Shown: positions 24,650 through 34,256, counted from the stretch's first letter. The stretch: 64,000 bases of DNA from Candidatus Companilactobacillus pullicola (GCA_019116025.1 DXCM01000090.1:1-64000); one strand, 5' to 3'. Program-made: numbers and translations. The notes: generated by a model from the sequence alone, not told the origin.

Positions 24650-24701
24650 TTGAAATTATGTTTCAGGAGTTATACTATATATGAGTGGTTAAGCGCTTTC
24701 A
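24650..24701 (+). promoter_or_regulatory. Promoter and cre-like site of the EIIA gene
   Basis: TTGAAA (24650-24655), 17 bases, TACTAT (24673-24678), then GTTAAGCGCTTTCA (24688-24701), which on the other strand is TGAAAGCGCTTAAC and fits the catabolite-responsive element consensus except at the last two positions. Its place just after the start site would give CcpA repression. The transcript has a ~120-base leader. Confidence 0.6.
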
Positions 24702-24803
24702 GATAATCTTCAAGTTACTTTTATCATAGACAATTTAAGCGCATTAGCAAGTATCTTTTATTGTGCTGTTACTTGTTAAAACATCAAGGAGGAAGATTTA
24801 ATT

Positions 24804-25283
24804 ATGGGGTTGTTCTCTAGAAAAAAAGTTGATGAATTTGTTGCACCCGCAAACGGTAAATTAATACATTTGGATAAAGTTAGTGATCCAGTCTTTTCAC
24901 AAAAACTTATGGGCGATGGCTTTGCTGTTGCACCAACAGATAATGTTATTGTAGCGCCTATTGGTGGCGTTATTGGAACTGTCTTCCCTACTAAGCATGC
25001 TCTAATGATCACTTCTAAGCATGGACTAGAGATCATGTTGCATTTGGGCATTGATACTGTTGAATTAAAAGGTAAACCATTTGAAATGTTTATCAAAGAA
25101 GGCGATACAGTTAAGGTAGGTCAAAAATTAGCAACTATGGATCTTGATCAAGTTAAAGCTGCTAAAAAGGACTCTTCAATTATGACTATTATCACTAATT
25201 CTGATGCAGTCAAAGAAATGGGTACCTTTGAAGAAAAAGATGTCTTAGCTGGTGACCAGGCTTTAGATGTAACGATTAACTAA
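24804..25283 (+). CDS. PTS glucose-type EIIA protein
   Basis: A 159-residue single-domain EIIA of the glucose family (Crr/PtsG-EIIA like). The active histidines are His65 (TKHA) and the phosphorylated His80 in MLHLGIDTVEL. It has the usual N-terminal 'VAPANGKLIHLDKV' and 'GDGFAVAP' blocks. A stand-alone EIIA serves transporters without their own EIIA domain and may take part in sugar-dependent control. AAGGAGGAAG precedes the ATG. Own terminator follows. Confidence 0.93.
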   Translation: MGLFSRKKVDEFVAPANGKLIHLDKVSDPVFSQKLMGDGFAVAPTDNVIVAPIGGVIGTVFPTKHALMITSKHGLEIMLHLGIDTVELKGKPFEMFIKEGDTVKVGQKLATMDLDQVKAAKKDSSIMTIITNSDAVKEMGTFEEKDVLAGDQALDVTIN

Positions 25284-25304
25284 CAAATTAAATAATCATC
25301 CCTT

Positions 25305-25343
25305 AGTGACAGTGATCATTGATTGCTGTCACTATTTATTTCC
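25305..25343 (+). terminator. Terminator after the EIIA gene
   Basis: AGTGACAG pairs with CTGTCACT around a 13-base loop, followed by ATTTATTT. Confidence 0.75.
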
Positions 25344-25412
25344 CCTATTTCCCCACTAAATTTTGTTAGACGTTTTAACTAACGGTATAATATTGACAAA
25401 GGAGGGTCTCAA

Positions 25413-26240
25413 ATGGTAAAAATCCCTTATTTATCTGGTTTTGAAGCTCATTTAAAAACTAGACATATTTCTAATAAAGCACACACTGAATATATGAATT
25501 CTCTGAATGACTTTTTTAATTATACGATTCAACACAATAACGACTATAAAATATCGGAAGATATCAAAGATGTCCACGAAATGGATGTCCGTCTCTTCAA
25601 GGACTTTATGTTAGAAAAGCTCCAACTTAGTCCCAGTACGATCAATAAAGTCATCAGCAATTTAAATGTCTACTTCAAATATCTCTTCAGTGTCAAAAAA
25701 ACGCCAGAGATACCGACTTTAAATATTAATAGTGTCACTGTACCTAAGCAGACTGATTTCCCGACTGTCGTCTTTTTGAAGCTTCCTGAATATTTGAAAG
25801 CTGATCTTAGTGTTTATACGAGATTACTGATTTTGATAATTTCTAAAGGCTTTAATTATAAAGAAGCCCTGGCACCTGATTTCTATCGTAAATTCAATCA
25901 GTTGGACTTCAATCAAGATGAACAGCAGTTTCTCGACACTTATAAAACTTATATTGCCCCCTTCAGATCTTTTTGGGATGATCAGAATCTCTTTTTAAGT
26001 CGCAACAAGGCCGCTAACACACCTCTGTTGACCGTACCTGCTTTGCATCGTGATTTGAAAAGAGACAGTGAATCTACCGGCTTAGACCTAGCTCCTAAGA
26101 AACTTTATACTACTTTTATTCTCCTCGCCCTCAGTACTAAAGAGCTCTCTGATGATCAGTTACGAGCTTTAGATGCTCTGGATACGGCCTCAGTTCTTTA
26201 CTACCGTCGACTCAAGCGAGAAACTAATTTTGATATTTAA
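25413..26240 (+). CDS. Integrase-like protein with degenerate catalytic domain
   Basis: A 275-residue protein. The first ~100 residues look like the SAM-like core-binding domain of tyrosine recombinases (YMNSLNDFFNY, LSPSTINKVISNLNVYFKYL). The second half has the right length for a catalytic domain, but at the first arginine (usual TG-x-R-x-SE) it reads ISKGFNYKEALAP, and no H-x-x-R box or GH...Y ending is found, although LYYRRLKRE near the C-terminus is vaguely similar. It is probably a DNA-binding protein derived from a recombinase. GGAGGG precedes the ATG, with TTGTTA-17-TATAAT upstream. Its stop overlaps the ribosome binding region of the LOG gene, suggesting co-transcription. Confidence 0.65.
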   Translation: MVKIPYLSGFEAHLKTRHISNKAHTEYMNSLNDFFNYTIQHNNDYKISEDIKDVHEMDVRLFKDFMLEKLQLSPSTINKVISNLNVYFKYLFSVKKTPEIPTLNINSVTVPKQTDFPTVVFLKLPEYLKADLSVYTRLLILIISKGFNYKEALAPDFYRKFNQLDFNQDEQQFLDTYKTYIAPFRSFWDDQNLFLSRNKAANTPLLTVPALHRDLKRDSESTGLDLAPKKLYTTFILLALSTKELSDDQLRALDALDTASVLYYRRLKRETNFDI

Positions 26241-26251
26241 TGAGGTTAAAA

Positions 26252-26821
26252 ATGAAAAATATTGCTGTTTATTGTGGTGCCTCTGTTGGTAACCAAGAAA
26301 TTTATACTACTGGTGCTGAAAAATTGGGCAAATGGATCGTCCAAAATAATTACGGTTTGACCTACGGTGGCGGTAACAATGGTCTGATGAACGTTGTTGC
26401 TGACAGCGTACTAGAAGAGAATGGGTTTGTTCATGGAATCATTACGCAACAACTCTACGACCGCAACCTAGCTCATGATAATCTATCAAGTTTGGATATT
26501 GTCGATACCATGTCTGAACGTAAAGAAGCTATGTTAAAGGATTCTGTCGCAAATATTGCTTTACCTGGTGGTCCGGGAACTCTTGAAGAAATTTCTGAGG
26601 CCTTCTCATGGACTATCATTGGTGTCAGTTCACATCCCTGCATCTTTTATAACGTCAATCACTATTATGACAAATTGGAAAGTTTCTTCGATGAGATGGT
26701 CGACCAAGGATTCATGGCTGCAAAGACCCGTGAAACCCTATTGTTTAGCGATTCTTTGGAAGAAATCAATGACTTTATTCAAAGCTATATCCCACCAAAA
26801 TTGCGTAAATACCAGAGATAA
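26252..26821 (+). CDS. LOG-family Rossmann-fold nucleotide hydrolase (TIGR00730 type)
   Basis: A 189-residue protein of the LOG/YvdD family, cytokinin- or nucleotide 5'-monophosphate phosphoribohydrolases. GGGNNGLMN (about 43-51) and the catalytic PGGPGTLEE box (near 100-108) are intact. TGAGGT six bases before the ATG at 26252 sets the start; a start at 26240 would sit on the previous stop. Physiological substrate in lactobacilli is unknown; AMP is a common one for bacterial members. Confidence 0.9.
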   Translation: MKNIAVYCGASVGNQEIYTTGAEKLGKWIVQNNYGLTYGGGNNGLMNVVADSVLEENGFVHGIITQQLYDRNLAHDNLSSLDIVDTMSERKEAMLKDSVANIALPGGPGTLEEISEAFSWTIIGVSSHPCIFYNVNHYYDKLESFFDEMVDQGFMAAKTRETLLFSDSLEEINDFIQSYIPPKLRKYQR

Positions 26822-27024
26822 AACCAAGACTTTTTATTTCACTATTTTTAAAAAAGGAAGTATATTGTAGCCGTCAGATAGATAAAGATATCTGACCAAT
26901 AAAATATTCTCCTTAGATATATACATTACAAATGTGATTTTCTCATTAATACTACTTACAATAAATATCCTCCCAATTTGTATTAAATTATAATAAACTC
27001 TCTGATGTAAAAGCCAATATAAGC

Positions 27025-27057
27025 AAAACCCGTCGAATCGATTTCGGCGGGTTTTTA
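27025..27057 (+). terminator. Shared bidirectional terminator of LOG gene and rbs operon
   Basis: AAAACCCGTCGAA pairs with TTCGGCGGGTTTT (one T-G wobble on the plus strand), T-run on both sides. It ends five bases from the rbsK stop. Confidence 0.8.
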
Positions 27058-27061
27058 GTTA

Positions 27062-27973
27062 TTATTCTAGAACAGCTTCACGCTTAGGAATGGATGGAAA
27101 GGCTCCTAGTTTTTGAACTGTTAAAGACGATGCTTGACTTGCATAAACAATAGCATCGTGAATGTTTGATAGATCTGGATCTAATTCAGACGACAACGCA
27201 CCAATAAAGGTATCTCCGGCCGCTGTCGTATCAACTGCTTTAACTTTAAAGGCTGAAATTTGTTCTGATTGACCATTGTGCGAAACAAATGAACCTTTTG
27301 AACCTAAAGTGATGATGACACAACTGATACCTAGACCATGATAGAAAGCAGCGGATTCCTTCAGTGATTGTTCATCTGTAATTTTAATACCAGAGATCAA
27401 TTCACTTTCCGTTTCATTTGGAGTAATGATGTCAGTCAACTTCAATAGTTCTTCTGGAATTTTTTTAACGGCGGGAGCTGGATTTAAAATTGTTACTTTA
27501 TTAGCTGCACGAGCCACTTCAAAAGCCGCGATGGCTGCAGGAATTGGTGTTTCAAATTCTGTAACGACAAAATCACTCTTTTGAATCGTTTCTTGAGCTT
27601 GATCAACATCTTCTGAAGTTACTAAAGAATTAGCCCCTGCTTGATAAATAATTGAGTTCTGTCCTGATTTTTGTAAGAGGATATATGCTTGCCCGGTATC
27701 GGCCTGAGGTACAACTGTAATGTGCTTAGTGTCGATATTGTCTTCTTTTAACAGCTTCAACATCATTTTGCCATTACTGTCATCCCCAACACGACCGATA
27801 AAACTAGTTTCAGCTTGAGACCTTGCGGCAGCGACCGCCTGATTAGCACCTTTACCACCACCGGCTTTGGAGAATGAATTCATTTTGATAGTCTCACCTG
27901 GTTGAGGCAGATTGTCGATATGCATGATGTTATCGACGTTAATACTTCCAATTACAACTACTTTGTTTGCCAT
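27062..27973 (-). CDS. rbsK: Ribokinase
   Basis: A 303-residue PfkB-family kinase that phosphorylates ribose to ribose 5-phosphate. Signature 1 GGGKGANQAVAAAR (about 40-53) and signature 2 around VDTTAAGDTFIGAL with catalytic Asp near residue 255 are complete. GGAGGAG six bases before the ATG at 27973 sets the start. It is the last gene of the rbs operon, separated from rbsB by a terminator-like hairpin that should lower its level relative to the binding protein. Confidence 0.95.
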   Translation of the reverse strand: MANKVVVIGSINVDNIMHIDNLPQPGETIKMNSFSKAGGGKGANQAVAAARSQAETSFIGRVGDDSNGKMMLKLLKEDNIDTKHITVVPQADTGQAYILLQKSGQNSIIYQAGANSLVTSEDVDQAQETIQKSDFVVTEFETPIPAAIAAFEVARAANKVTILNPAPAVKKIPEELLKLTDIITPNETESELISGIKITDEQSLKESAAFYHGLGISCVIITLGSKGSFVSHNGQSEQISAFKVKAVDTTAAGDTFIGALSSELDPDLSNIHDAIVYASQASSLTVQKLGAFPSIPKREAVLE

Positions 27974-27986
27974 TTTGCTCTCCTCC

Positions 27987-28024
27987 AAAAAAGGGAACAT
28001 GAAGTAAATTCACATTCCCTTTTA
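27987..28024 (-). terminator. Intercistronic hairpin between rbsB and rbsK
   Basis: AAAAGGGAA...GAA pairs with TTC...TTCCCTTTT, followed on the minus strand by six T and then directly by the rbsK ribosome binding site. It probably stops part of the transcripts or protects the rbsB message. Confidence 0.65.
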
Positions 28025-28038
28025 ATTCATGTTATTTA

Positions 28039-28998
28039 TTACTTATTTAAACTATCTGTTGTAACTAACTTCAATGGTGATTCAATGTTCTTCTTAACTT
28101 TCTTACCATTAAAGTGATCATATGCAGCTTGTAATGCTAAACGTCCCATTTCTTCTGGTTGTTGAGCAACTGTTGCGGCCATCTTACCTGACTTAACAGC
28201 CTTAACACCATCTTCTTCACCATCAAAACCAACGATAGCGATATCTTTGTTAGCTGCCTTAACAGCTTGAACAGCACCTAGAGCCATTTCGTCATTTTGT
28301 GAGAAGATTCCGACGATATCTGAGTTACCTTGAAGAATATTTTCTGTAGTAGTTAAACCTTTAGCACGATCGAAGCCAGCTGTTTGTTTTGCAACAATAT
28401 CTAGTTTACCCTTAGCATAATTATCAAAACCTTTACCACGTTCACGTGTTGCTGAAGCTCCTGGGATTCCTTGTAGTTCAGCAACTTTAGCATTGTTTCC
28501 TAATTTATCGATCAAGAATTTAGCGGCCATTTGTCCACCCTTAGTAGAGTTGGATGCAACCAATGTCAAAACTTTTCCGCCATCACTAGAACGGTCAACG
28601 GTGATAACTGGGATACCAGCATCATTAGCATCCTTAACAGCTGGTGTAATAGCTGATGAGTCTACTGGGTTAATGATCAAAACGTCAACTTTCTTTGTAA
28701 TTAGATCTTCAATATCATTGTTTTGCTTAGCTGTATCATTTTGAGCATCAGAAATTTGTACATTAGTACCATTTTTCTTAGCTAAATCATTGATACCTTT
28801 CTTAACAGAAACGAAGAATGGATTTGATAAAGTTGATAGTGAAGCTCCGACTTTAATATCCTTTGGTTTCTTAGTTTCTACTTTCGAATTATCTGACCCA
28901 CCTGAATCAAGTCCTGACTTGCCACACCCTGCTAGAGTGAACATAGCTAAGGCTGAGATACTAACTGCTAAAATTACACGCTTTAAAGATTTCTTCAT
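28039..28998 (-). CDS. rbsB: Ribose ABC transporter substrate-binding lipoprotein
   Basis: A 319-residue lipoprotein. A basic start and hydrophobic stretch end in the lipobox LAGC (Cys25), followed by a polar linker and a type I periplasmic-binding fold (KVGASLSTLSNPFF at its start). Ligand-binding family residues such as DRSSDGG and NDEMALGA are present. It captures D-ribose outside the membrane for RbsC/RbsA. It follows rbsC by 24 bases. Confidence 0.94.
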   Translation of the reverse strand: MKKSLKRVILAVSISALAMFTLAGCGKSGLDSGGSDNSKVETKKPKDIKVGASLSTLSNPFFVSVKKGINDLAKKNGTNVQISDAQNDTAKQNNDIEDLITKKVDVLIINPVDSSAITPAVKDANDAGIPVITVDRSSDGGKVLTLVASNSTKGGQMAAKFLIDKLGNNAKVAELQGIPGASATRERGKGFDNYAKGKLDIVAKQTAGFDRAKGLTTTENILQGNSDIVGIFSQNDEMALGAVQAVKAANKDIAIVGFDGEEDGVKAVKSGKMAATVAQQPEEMGRLALQAAYDHFNGKKVKKNIESPLKLVTTDSLNK

Positions 28999-29022
28999 AA
29001 TAGAAAATCCCCCTTAATATGA

Positions 29023-30000
29023 TTAATCATTTGATGAACGTCTATCTAGTAGTACAGCGATCAAAATTACAATACCTTTAACGATTTGTTGATAGAAACT
29101 GGAAATTCCTAACAAATTCATACCATTGTTCAAAGTTCCAATGATCAAGGCACCAATCAATGTTCCAAAGATTCTACCTTTACCACCAGCTAATGATGTT
29201 CCACCTAAAACAACGGCAGCGATAGCATCCATTTCATAAGATGTACCGGCATCTGGTTGAGCGGAACTCAAACGTGAAGTCAAAATAATTCCGGCTAATG
29301 ATGCCATCAATCCAGAAATAGTATAGATCCACATTGTTACGACCTTAGTCTTAACACCAGCGATATAAGCAGCTTGTTCATTGCCACCCAAAGCATATGT
29401 TTTACGTCCAAAAGTTGTCTTATGTAACAAGACATATAAAATTAAATAAACAATTGCCATAATAAAGATTGGAACTGGAATCCCTAATAAGTAACCACGG
29501 CCCATGAATTGGAACAAGAAACTGTTATTCATTTTAGCCCCAGTAATAGGATTACCATTTGTAAAGACATATGTTGCACCACGGAAAATAGTCATTGTAG
29601 CTAATGTAGCGATGAATGGTGCAGCTTTACCATAGGCAATTAAAACCCCGTTTAGAAAACCTAAAAGTCCACCCATCAAGAAACCGACTAACAAGGCGAC
29701 AATAGCTGAAGTTCCACTTGCTAGCATCGAAGCAGTAACAGCACCGGTTAAAGCTAGAATAGAACCAACTGACAAATCGATACCACCTGTCAAGATAACA
29801 AAGGTCATCCCAAAGGCAATTACGGCATTGATTGATACTTGTCTCAATAGATTTAACAAGTTGCTAGGTTGAATGAACCCCGGACTTAGTGCTGTAACCA
29901 AAATAATCAAAATAATTAAAGCCACTAGCGGTCCTAATTTACTAATAAACTTTTTGAAATTAAAACTGTTCTTTTCGGCAGTTTTAGTCTTTTCTTCCAT
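29023..30000 (-). CDS. rbsC: Ribose ABC transporter permease
   Basis: A 325-residue membrane permease of the RbsC/AraH family, eight to ten helices, with TFVILTGGIDLSVGSILALTG (about 64-84) and AAVVLGGTSLAGGKGR (about 247-262), the latter contacting the ATPase. It overlaps the rbsA end by 17 bases, with GGGGGA in rbsA as ribosome binding site. Confidence 0.95.
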   Translation of the reverse strand: MEEKTKTAEKNSFNFKKFISKLGPLVALIILIILVTALSPGFIQPSNLLNLLRQVSINAVIAFGMTFVILTGGIDLSVGSILALTGAVTASMLASGTSAIVALLVGFLMGGLLGFLNGVLIAYGKAAPFIATLATMTIFRGATYVFTNGNPITGAKMNNSFLFQFMGRGYLLGIPVPIFIMAIVYLILYVLLHKTTFGRKTYALGGNEQAAYIAGVKTKVVTMWIYTISGLMASLAGIILTSRLSSAQPDAGTSYEMDAIAAVVLGGTSLAGGKGRIFGTLIGALIIGTLNNGMNLLGISSFYQQIVKGIVILIAVLLDRRSSND

Positions 30001-31483
30001 CGTTTGATCCCCCTGTCGCTAAAGTCATAACTGACTCTTGTGTTGCCGTCTTCGTATCGACGATACCAGTGATTTTACCTTCATAAACGACTGCGATTTT
30101 ATCGCTCATTCCTAGAACTTCTGGTAAATCACTGGAAATCATGATGATAGCTACGTTTCGATCCGTTAACTCATTCATCAAGTCGTAGATTTCACGTTTA
30201 GCACCAACATCGACGCCACGTGTAGGCTCATCTAGAATCAATACCCTTGAACCTGAACCAACCCACTTAGCCAAAACAACTTTTTGTTGATTACCACCAC
30301 TAAGACTACCGGCACTGACATCAGCACTTTGAGCCTTAACGGTCAAACGTTTCATTAACATATTTGTGAAATCGTTTACCGATTTGTCGTCAATAATTCC
30401 ATGTTTAACAAATCCATTGATAGATGGCAAGGCGATGTTGTCTCTTAAAGAATCATCCAAAATCAAACCTTCATCTTTACGATTCTCAGTCAAGAAACCG
30501 ATTTGATTTTTAATAGCTTCCTGAGGCGAATGGATATGGACCTCTTTGCCATTAATTAATACTTTGCCTTCATTGTGTGGATCAATTCCGAAGATAGAAC
30601 GCATGATTTCAGTTCTACCCGCACCCATCAAGCCGGAGAAAGCTAAGATCTCGCCCTCTTGAACTTGGAAGTTAACATCATTGAAGACACCTTTTTCTGA
30701 TAGATGTTGAACTTCTAATGCAACTTTACCAAAATGAGGATCACGATCTGGATAGAAGTCGTCGATCTCACGACCAACCATATCCTTAACTAACTGTTTG
30801 ATATCTACATCTTTAGTTGCGTATTCGTTAATTGAAATACCATCACGCATGACAGTTACTTTATCCGCAATTTCAAAGAGCTCTTCCATACGGTGTGAAA
30901 TATAGATAAAGCCAACGCCCTGTTTCTTCAATTCACGAACTACTTCGAATAATTGTTCAATTTCATTTTCCGTCAAAGCAGCCGTAGGTTCGTCCATGAT
31001 AATGATCTTGGCGTCAGTCATCAATGACTTAGCAATTTCAATCATTTGTTGACGTCCAACACTTAATGATCCAATTGGTTTGTCGACATCAATTTTGGTG
31101 CCCAACTTATTCAAGTAGAATCTAGCTTGTTCACGCATTTTGTTTTCATTCATAATGCCAAATTTGTTTTTAATTTCCTTATTAAGGAACATATTGTCAA
31201 CAACTGACATTTCCAGAAAATTGTTCATCTCTTGGTGAATGAAGGAGATTCCGTGTTGTTCCGCATCCAGTGGACCAGTGAAATGTGTTTCTTTGCCGTC
31301 AACGAGAATCTCACCACCGTCATCTCCGTAAAGACCAGTTAAGATATTCATCAGGGTTGATTTACCAGCACCATTTTCACCCATCAAAGCATGAACTTCT
31401 CCAGATTGAACCGTGAAATTAACACCTTCCAAAACTTTGTTGGTACCAAAGGCCTTAGAAATGTTTTTCATTTCAATCTTCAT
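29984..31483 (-). CDS. rbsA: Ribose ABC transporter ATP-binding protein
   Basis: A 499-residue double ABC ATPase. The first cassette has GENGAGKST, LSVGRQQMIEIAKSL and IIMDEPTAALTE; the second has the usual altered Walker A (GLMGAGRTE), LSGGNQQKVVLAKWV and LILDEPTRGVDVG. Cytoplasmic energy-coupling unit of the ribose importer. Lies 16 bases after rbsD. Confidence 0.96.
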   Translation of the reverse strand: MKIEMKNISKAFGTNKVLEGVNFTVQSGEVHALMGENGAGKSTLMNILTGLYGDDGGEILVDGKETHFTGPLDAEQHGISFIHQEMNNFLEMSVVDNMFLNKEIKNKFGIMNENKMREQARFYLNKLGTKIDVDKPIGSLSVGRQQMIEIAKSLMTDAKIIIMDEPTAALTENEIEQLFEVVRELKKQGVGFIYISHRMEELFEIADKVTVMRDGISINEYATKDVDIKQLVKDMVGREIDDFYPDRDPHFGKVALEVQHLSEKGVFNDVNFQVQEGEILAFSGLMGAGRTEIMRSIFGIDPHNEGKVLINGKEVHIHSPQEAIKNQIGFLTENRKDEGLILDDSLRDNIALPSINGFVKHGIIDDKSVNDFTNMLMKRLTVKAQSADVSAGSLSGGNQQKVVLAKWVGSGSRVLILDEPTRGVDVGAKREIYDLMNELTDRNVAIIMISSDLPEVLGMSDKIAVVYEGKITGIVDTKTATQESVMTLATGGSNDGRKD

Positions 31484-31499
31484 AAAAAATCACCTCCGG

Positions 31500-31892
31500 T
31501 TAAAATGTGACCCCGCTCTCCAATATGATGTTTGAAAATGGACTAGCTTCACCTGTACGAATAAAGGCTTTATCGTTGCTTAGTCGCTTTTTCATCTCGT
31601 CATGTGGAATAAATTCGATTGGTACGTCAATCAATTTCTTGATATTGGCTAATTGCTCAGGATTCTGAGTCTTTATTTCTTCAGCCAAATATACTTTTTG
31701 AATTTGCAACTCGGATAGAACATTCTTTAGAACGTCGATAAAACTTGGTAAACCCTTTTGGACTGCCAAATCAATCTTCTTAGTTCCATTTGGTACTGGC
31801 ATTCCAGCATCTCCAATTGATAGAGTATCGAAATGGCCCATATCAGCTATTACTGCTGAAATTTGAGTATTTAAAACTACACCTTTTTTCAT
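31500..31892 (-). CDS. rbsD: D-ribose pyranase
   Basis: A 130-residue RbsD/FucU protein that interconverts pyranose and furanose forms of ribose so that RbsK can use it. [20 protein letters not shown] carries the catalytic His20, and the C-terminal [13 protein letters not shown] is the family's sugar-binding end. It overlaps rbsR by four bases (ATGA). Confidence 0.95.
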   Translation of the reverse strand: MKKGVVLNTQISAVIADMGHFDTLSIGDAGMPVPNGTKKIDLAVQKGLPSFIDVLKNVLSELQIQKVYLAEEIKTQNPEQLANIKKLIDVPIEFIPHDEMKKRLSNDKAFIRTGEASPFSNIILESGVTF

Positions 31893-32920
31893 AGGTTCGT
31901 CCCCCTTTTAAATTCTCTTGTTGAATCGCCAATTTTTAGCTTGGTGTTCAAAATGATAGTTTTTTTGTCACTACTGGGATTTTTAATTCGATTGATCAAT
32001 AATCCAACCAATTGCTCACCAATTTCACTTATCGGTTGAGCCATAGTGGTCAAACTCGGCGTCAGATACTTATTCAGATTGATATCATCGAATCCAACCA
32101 CTGAGTAATCCTCAGGAATTCTTTTGCCTAATAAATTCAACCCTTTATAAACTCCCATAGCTACATCATCATTGATAGCTATAATCGCTGTTGCGTTGGT
32201 TTGAACTATCTTTTTAGCTGCCTCAACACCACCCTCTGGTCCAAAGGTTGCTTGAAAAATCAACTCCTTTTCAATCTTTAAATTGTGCTTGGTAAAAGCT
32301 TCTTCGTAGCCGGTAAAACGTTTTACTAGATTCATTGTTAACGTCTTAGGTATTACAAACGCAACATGTTTGTGGCCCAAAGATAAGATATGTTCTGCAA
32401 TTGCTTCTCCTGATCTTTCTTCATTGATCAAAACTCGGTCGTCATCAATGTTCAAATCAGCCTGGTCAGTCAAAACCATAGGGATGTTATTATGCAGCGA
32501 TAATTTATCGACAATTTCTTTCGAAGCGCCTGGAGCTGCCAAAATCAAACCTTTCTGCGTTCCCGAGGCAAATTGTTCAATAAAATAATCAATATTCTCC
32601 TTGAAACCATTAACACTAAAAATTTGAGGGAAATATCCTTTAGGTATGGCCGCTTGCTCGATGCTCAAACCCAGACTAGCAAAGAACGGATTCATAATAT
32701 CTGGAATCACCACACCAATAGAGTTGGTCCTTTGTCCAACCAACCCTCTAGCATAATAATCTGGGTAATAATCTAACTCTGCTTGAGCCTTATGGACTTT
32801 CTCTCTTGTTTCTTCACTGAAGCGCCCACCTTTACCGTTCAAAATTAAAGAAACTGTTGTAACTGAAATACCAGCCTTACTGGCGACATCTCTGATTGTC
32901 GTCTTATAATTTCTTTTCAA
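31889..32920 (-). CDS. rbsR: LacI-family ribose operon repressor
   Basis: A 343-residue LacI regulator. The helix-turn-helix [20 protein letters not shown] is followed by the hinge and a type I periplasmic-binding effector domain ([17 protein letters not shown] onwards). GAGAGGTGG six bases before TTG at 32920 sets the start ([12 protein letters not shown]); a TTG seven codons upstream overlaps that site. First gene of the rbs operon, with an operator-like palindrome just upstream, so it probably represses its own operon in the absence of ribose. Confidence 0.93.
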   Translation of the reverse strand: MKRNYKTTIRDVASKAGISVTTVSLILNGKGGRFSEETREKVHKAQAELDYYPDYYARGLVGQRTNSIGVVIPDIMNPFFASLGLSIEQAAIPKGYFPQIFSVNGFKENIDYFIEQFASGTQKGLILAAPGASKEIVDKLSLHNNIPMVLTDQADLNIDDDRVLINEERSGEAIAEHILSLGHKHVAFVIPKTLTMNLVKRFTGYEEAFTKHNLKIEKELIFQATFGPEGGVEAAKKIVQTNATAIIAINDDVAMGVYKGLNLLGKRIPEDYSVVGFDDINLNKYLTPSLTTMAQPISEIGEQLVGLLINRIKNPSSDKKTIILNTKLKIGDSTREFKRGTNL

Positions 32921-32941
32921 AGTGAACCACCTCTCAAACAA

Positions 32942-32999
32942 GTAAACCGTTTTACCAAGCTTACGGTCACATCATATCTTGTTATGTAAGCGCTGTCAA
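32942..32999 (-). promoter_or_regulatory. rbs promoter with cre site and RbsR operator
   Basis: On the minus strand: TTGACA (32994-32999), 17 bases, TATGAT (32971-32976). A perfect cre, TGTAAGCGCTGTCA on the plus strand (32985-32998), overlaps the -35, so CcpA would block polymerase. Downstream, GTAAACCGTTTTAC (32942-32955) is a near-palindrome with central CG, the form of LacI-family operators, and lies in the transcribed leader. Confidence 0.8.
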
Positions 33000-33021
33000 C
33001 GATAATTTTGTATACGTTTTG

Positions 33022-33058
33022 TAAAAAAAAGTCCCAATCCTTATGGACTAAGACTTTT
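33022..33058 (-). terminator. Weak terminator after rbsU
   Basis: AAAAGTC/GACTTTT with an inner AGTCC/GGACT alternative, followed by T-run on the minus strand. It separates the rbsU transcript from the rbs promoter. Confidence 0.5.
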
Positions 33059-33068
33059 GTTAATTATT

Positions 33069-33944
33069 CTATATAAAAGCTGTAATAATTCCTGCTGCAA
33101 CGACTAGGATCAAACCAGAAACGACCATGATCATTTCTTTATGCGTCTTGCCTTCATGCAAGATGTAAATACCACCAAGTGTTCCGATAATTACATTCAT
33201 TTGTGAAAGTGTAAATCCAGTAGCTAATCCGTTGACATCTTTACGAGATGAAATCAAGTATGTCAAAGCTGCAAAGGCAAAAAAGATACCACTGATAATA
33301 TTTAGATAAGTACTCTTAGACTTATATGGTTTAGCCTCACGATTGCTCTTCGTAATAAAGGCGAAAACAGTTGATGCGACCGCCATACCTAATGCTTGTG
33401 GTAAGAAGGCTTGGAAACTGTCAACAGATACTGCCTGTGGAAATGCTGAATAACCGACATATCCGATCGTAGCAACCAAGACTAATGAAATACCTTTGAC
33501 TACACTAGACTCACTCTCAGAAACTTTTTTCTCACTATATGTTGTCAAATAAACTCCAATGATGATTAAAACAATTGAAAAGAATCCAATCATTTTAGCA
33601 GTTGCTGTGGGCCATTCACCTAAAACAATAACCCCCCAAAGTGATGTACCAATCAACTGAAAACCAGTTGAAACTGGCATTGTTTTAGAAACACCCATTT
33701 CAGCGAATGCATAAAACACTAAACTCTGTGCAATCGACCAACAAGCACCAGATAAAAATGTAAACAGGAAGTTCTTTCCCGTTAATAGTGGTGTCTGCAT
33801 GGCAACGGCAACAACAATCGCTGATAGCAAAGTACCATACGTAGCACCAATAATTTGATTGACTGGTTTCCCTCCGAACTTTCCAGTCAAGATTGGGAAG
33901 ACACCCCAACCGATCATTGGCAATAGACCAATTAAAATATTCAT
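33069..33944 (-). CDS. rbsU: Ribose/glucose uptake protein, GRP family
   Basis: A 291-residue membrane protein of about ten helices, paralogous to the GlcU-type protein at 1191-2042 (shared GKPVNQIIGATYGTL, SKTMPVSTGFQLIGTS, LGEWPTATAK, LHEGKTHKE). Next to the rbs operon it is best taken as RbsU, a PTS- and ATP-independent ribose permease, although glucose is possible. GGGAG precedes the ATG. It has its own promoter, so the cell has two separately expressed ribose entry routes. Confidence 0.85.
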   Translation of the reverse strand: MNILIGLLPMIGWGVFPILTGKFGGKPVNQIIGATYGTLLSAIVVAVAMQTPLLTGKNFLFTFLSGACWSIAQSLVFYAFAEMGVSKTMPVSTGFQLIGTSLWGVIVLGEWPTATAKMIGFFSIVLIIIGVYLTTYSEKKVSESESSVVKGISLVLVATIGYVGYSAFPQAVSVDSFQAFLPQALGMAVASTVFAFITKSNREAKPYKSKSTYLNIISGIFFAFAALTYLISSRKDVNGLATGFTLSQMNVIIGTLGGIYILHEGKTHKEMIMVVSGLILVVAAGIITAFI

Positions 33945-34000
33945 TAAAAAAGACTCCCTTTAACTCTAAAATAAAAAAGTAAATTTTCAGCAATGTTGTC

Positions 34001-34030
34001 ATTATATCAGACTTAAGAATGCGTTTTCAA
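34001..34030 (-). promoter_or_regulatory. Promoter of rbsU
   Basis: On the minus strand TTGAAA (34025-34030), 18 bases, TATAAT (34001-34006). Confidence 0.65.
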
Positions 34031-34218
34031 GAAAAATATCTATTTTTCATTAATTTTATTATCTTTATTTTGATTTCAATAAGTAAAGTAAGACTTTGAT
34101 AATAGTATTTATTGTCAATGATTCAAGCTTCTTCATAAAAATAATTGTGAAAACGTATATTTGAGTTTCTGATAGTTTGCTTTTCTCTAATATAGCGTTT
34201 TCTCAAAATCCTAGCCAC

Positions 34219-34256
34219 AAAAAAAATAAGAAACCCTAAAAGGATTTCTTATCTTT
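34219..34256 (-). terminator. Terminator of ppaC
   Basis: AAGAAATCC and GGTTTCTT pair (one wobble), followed on the minus strand by a run of eight T. Twenty bases after the ppaC stop. Confidence 0.8.
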
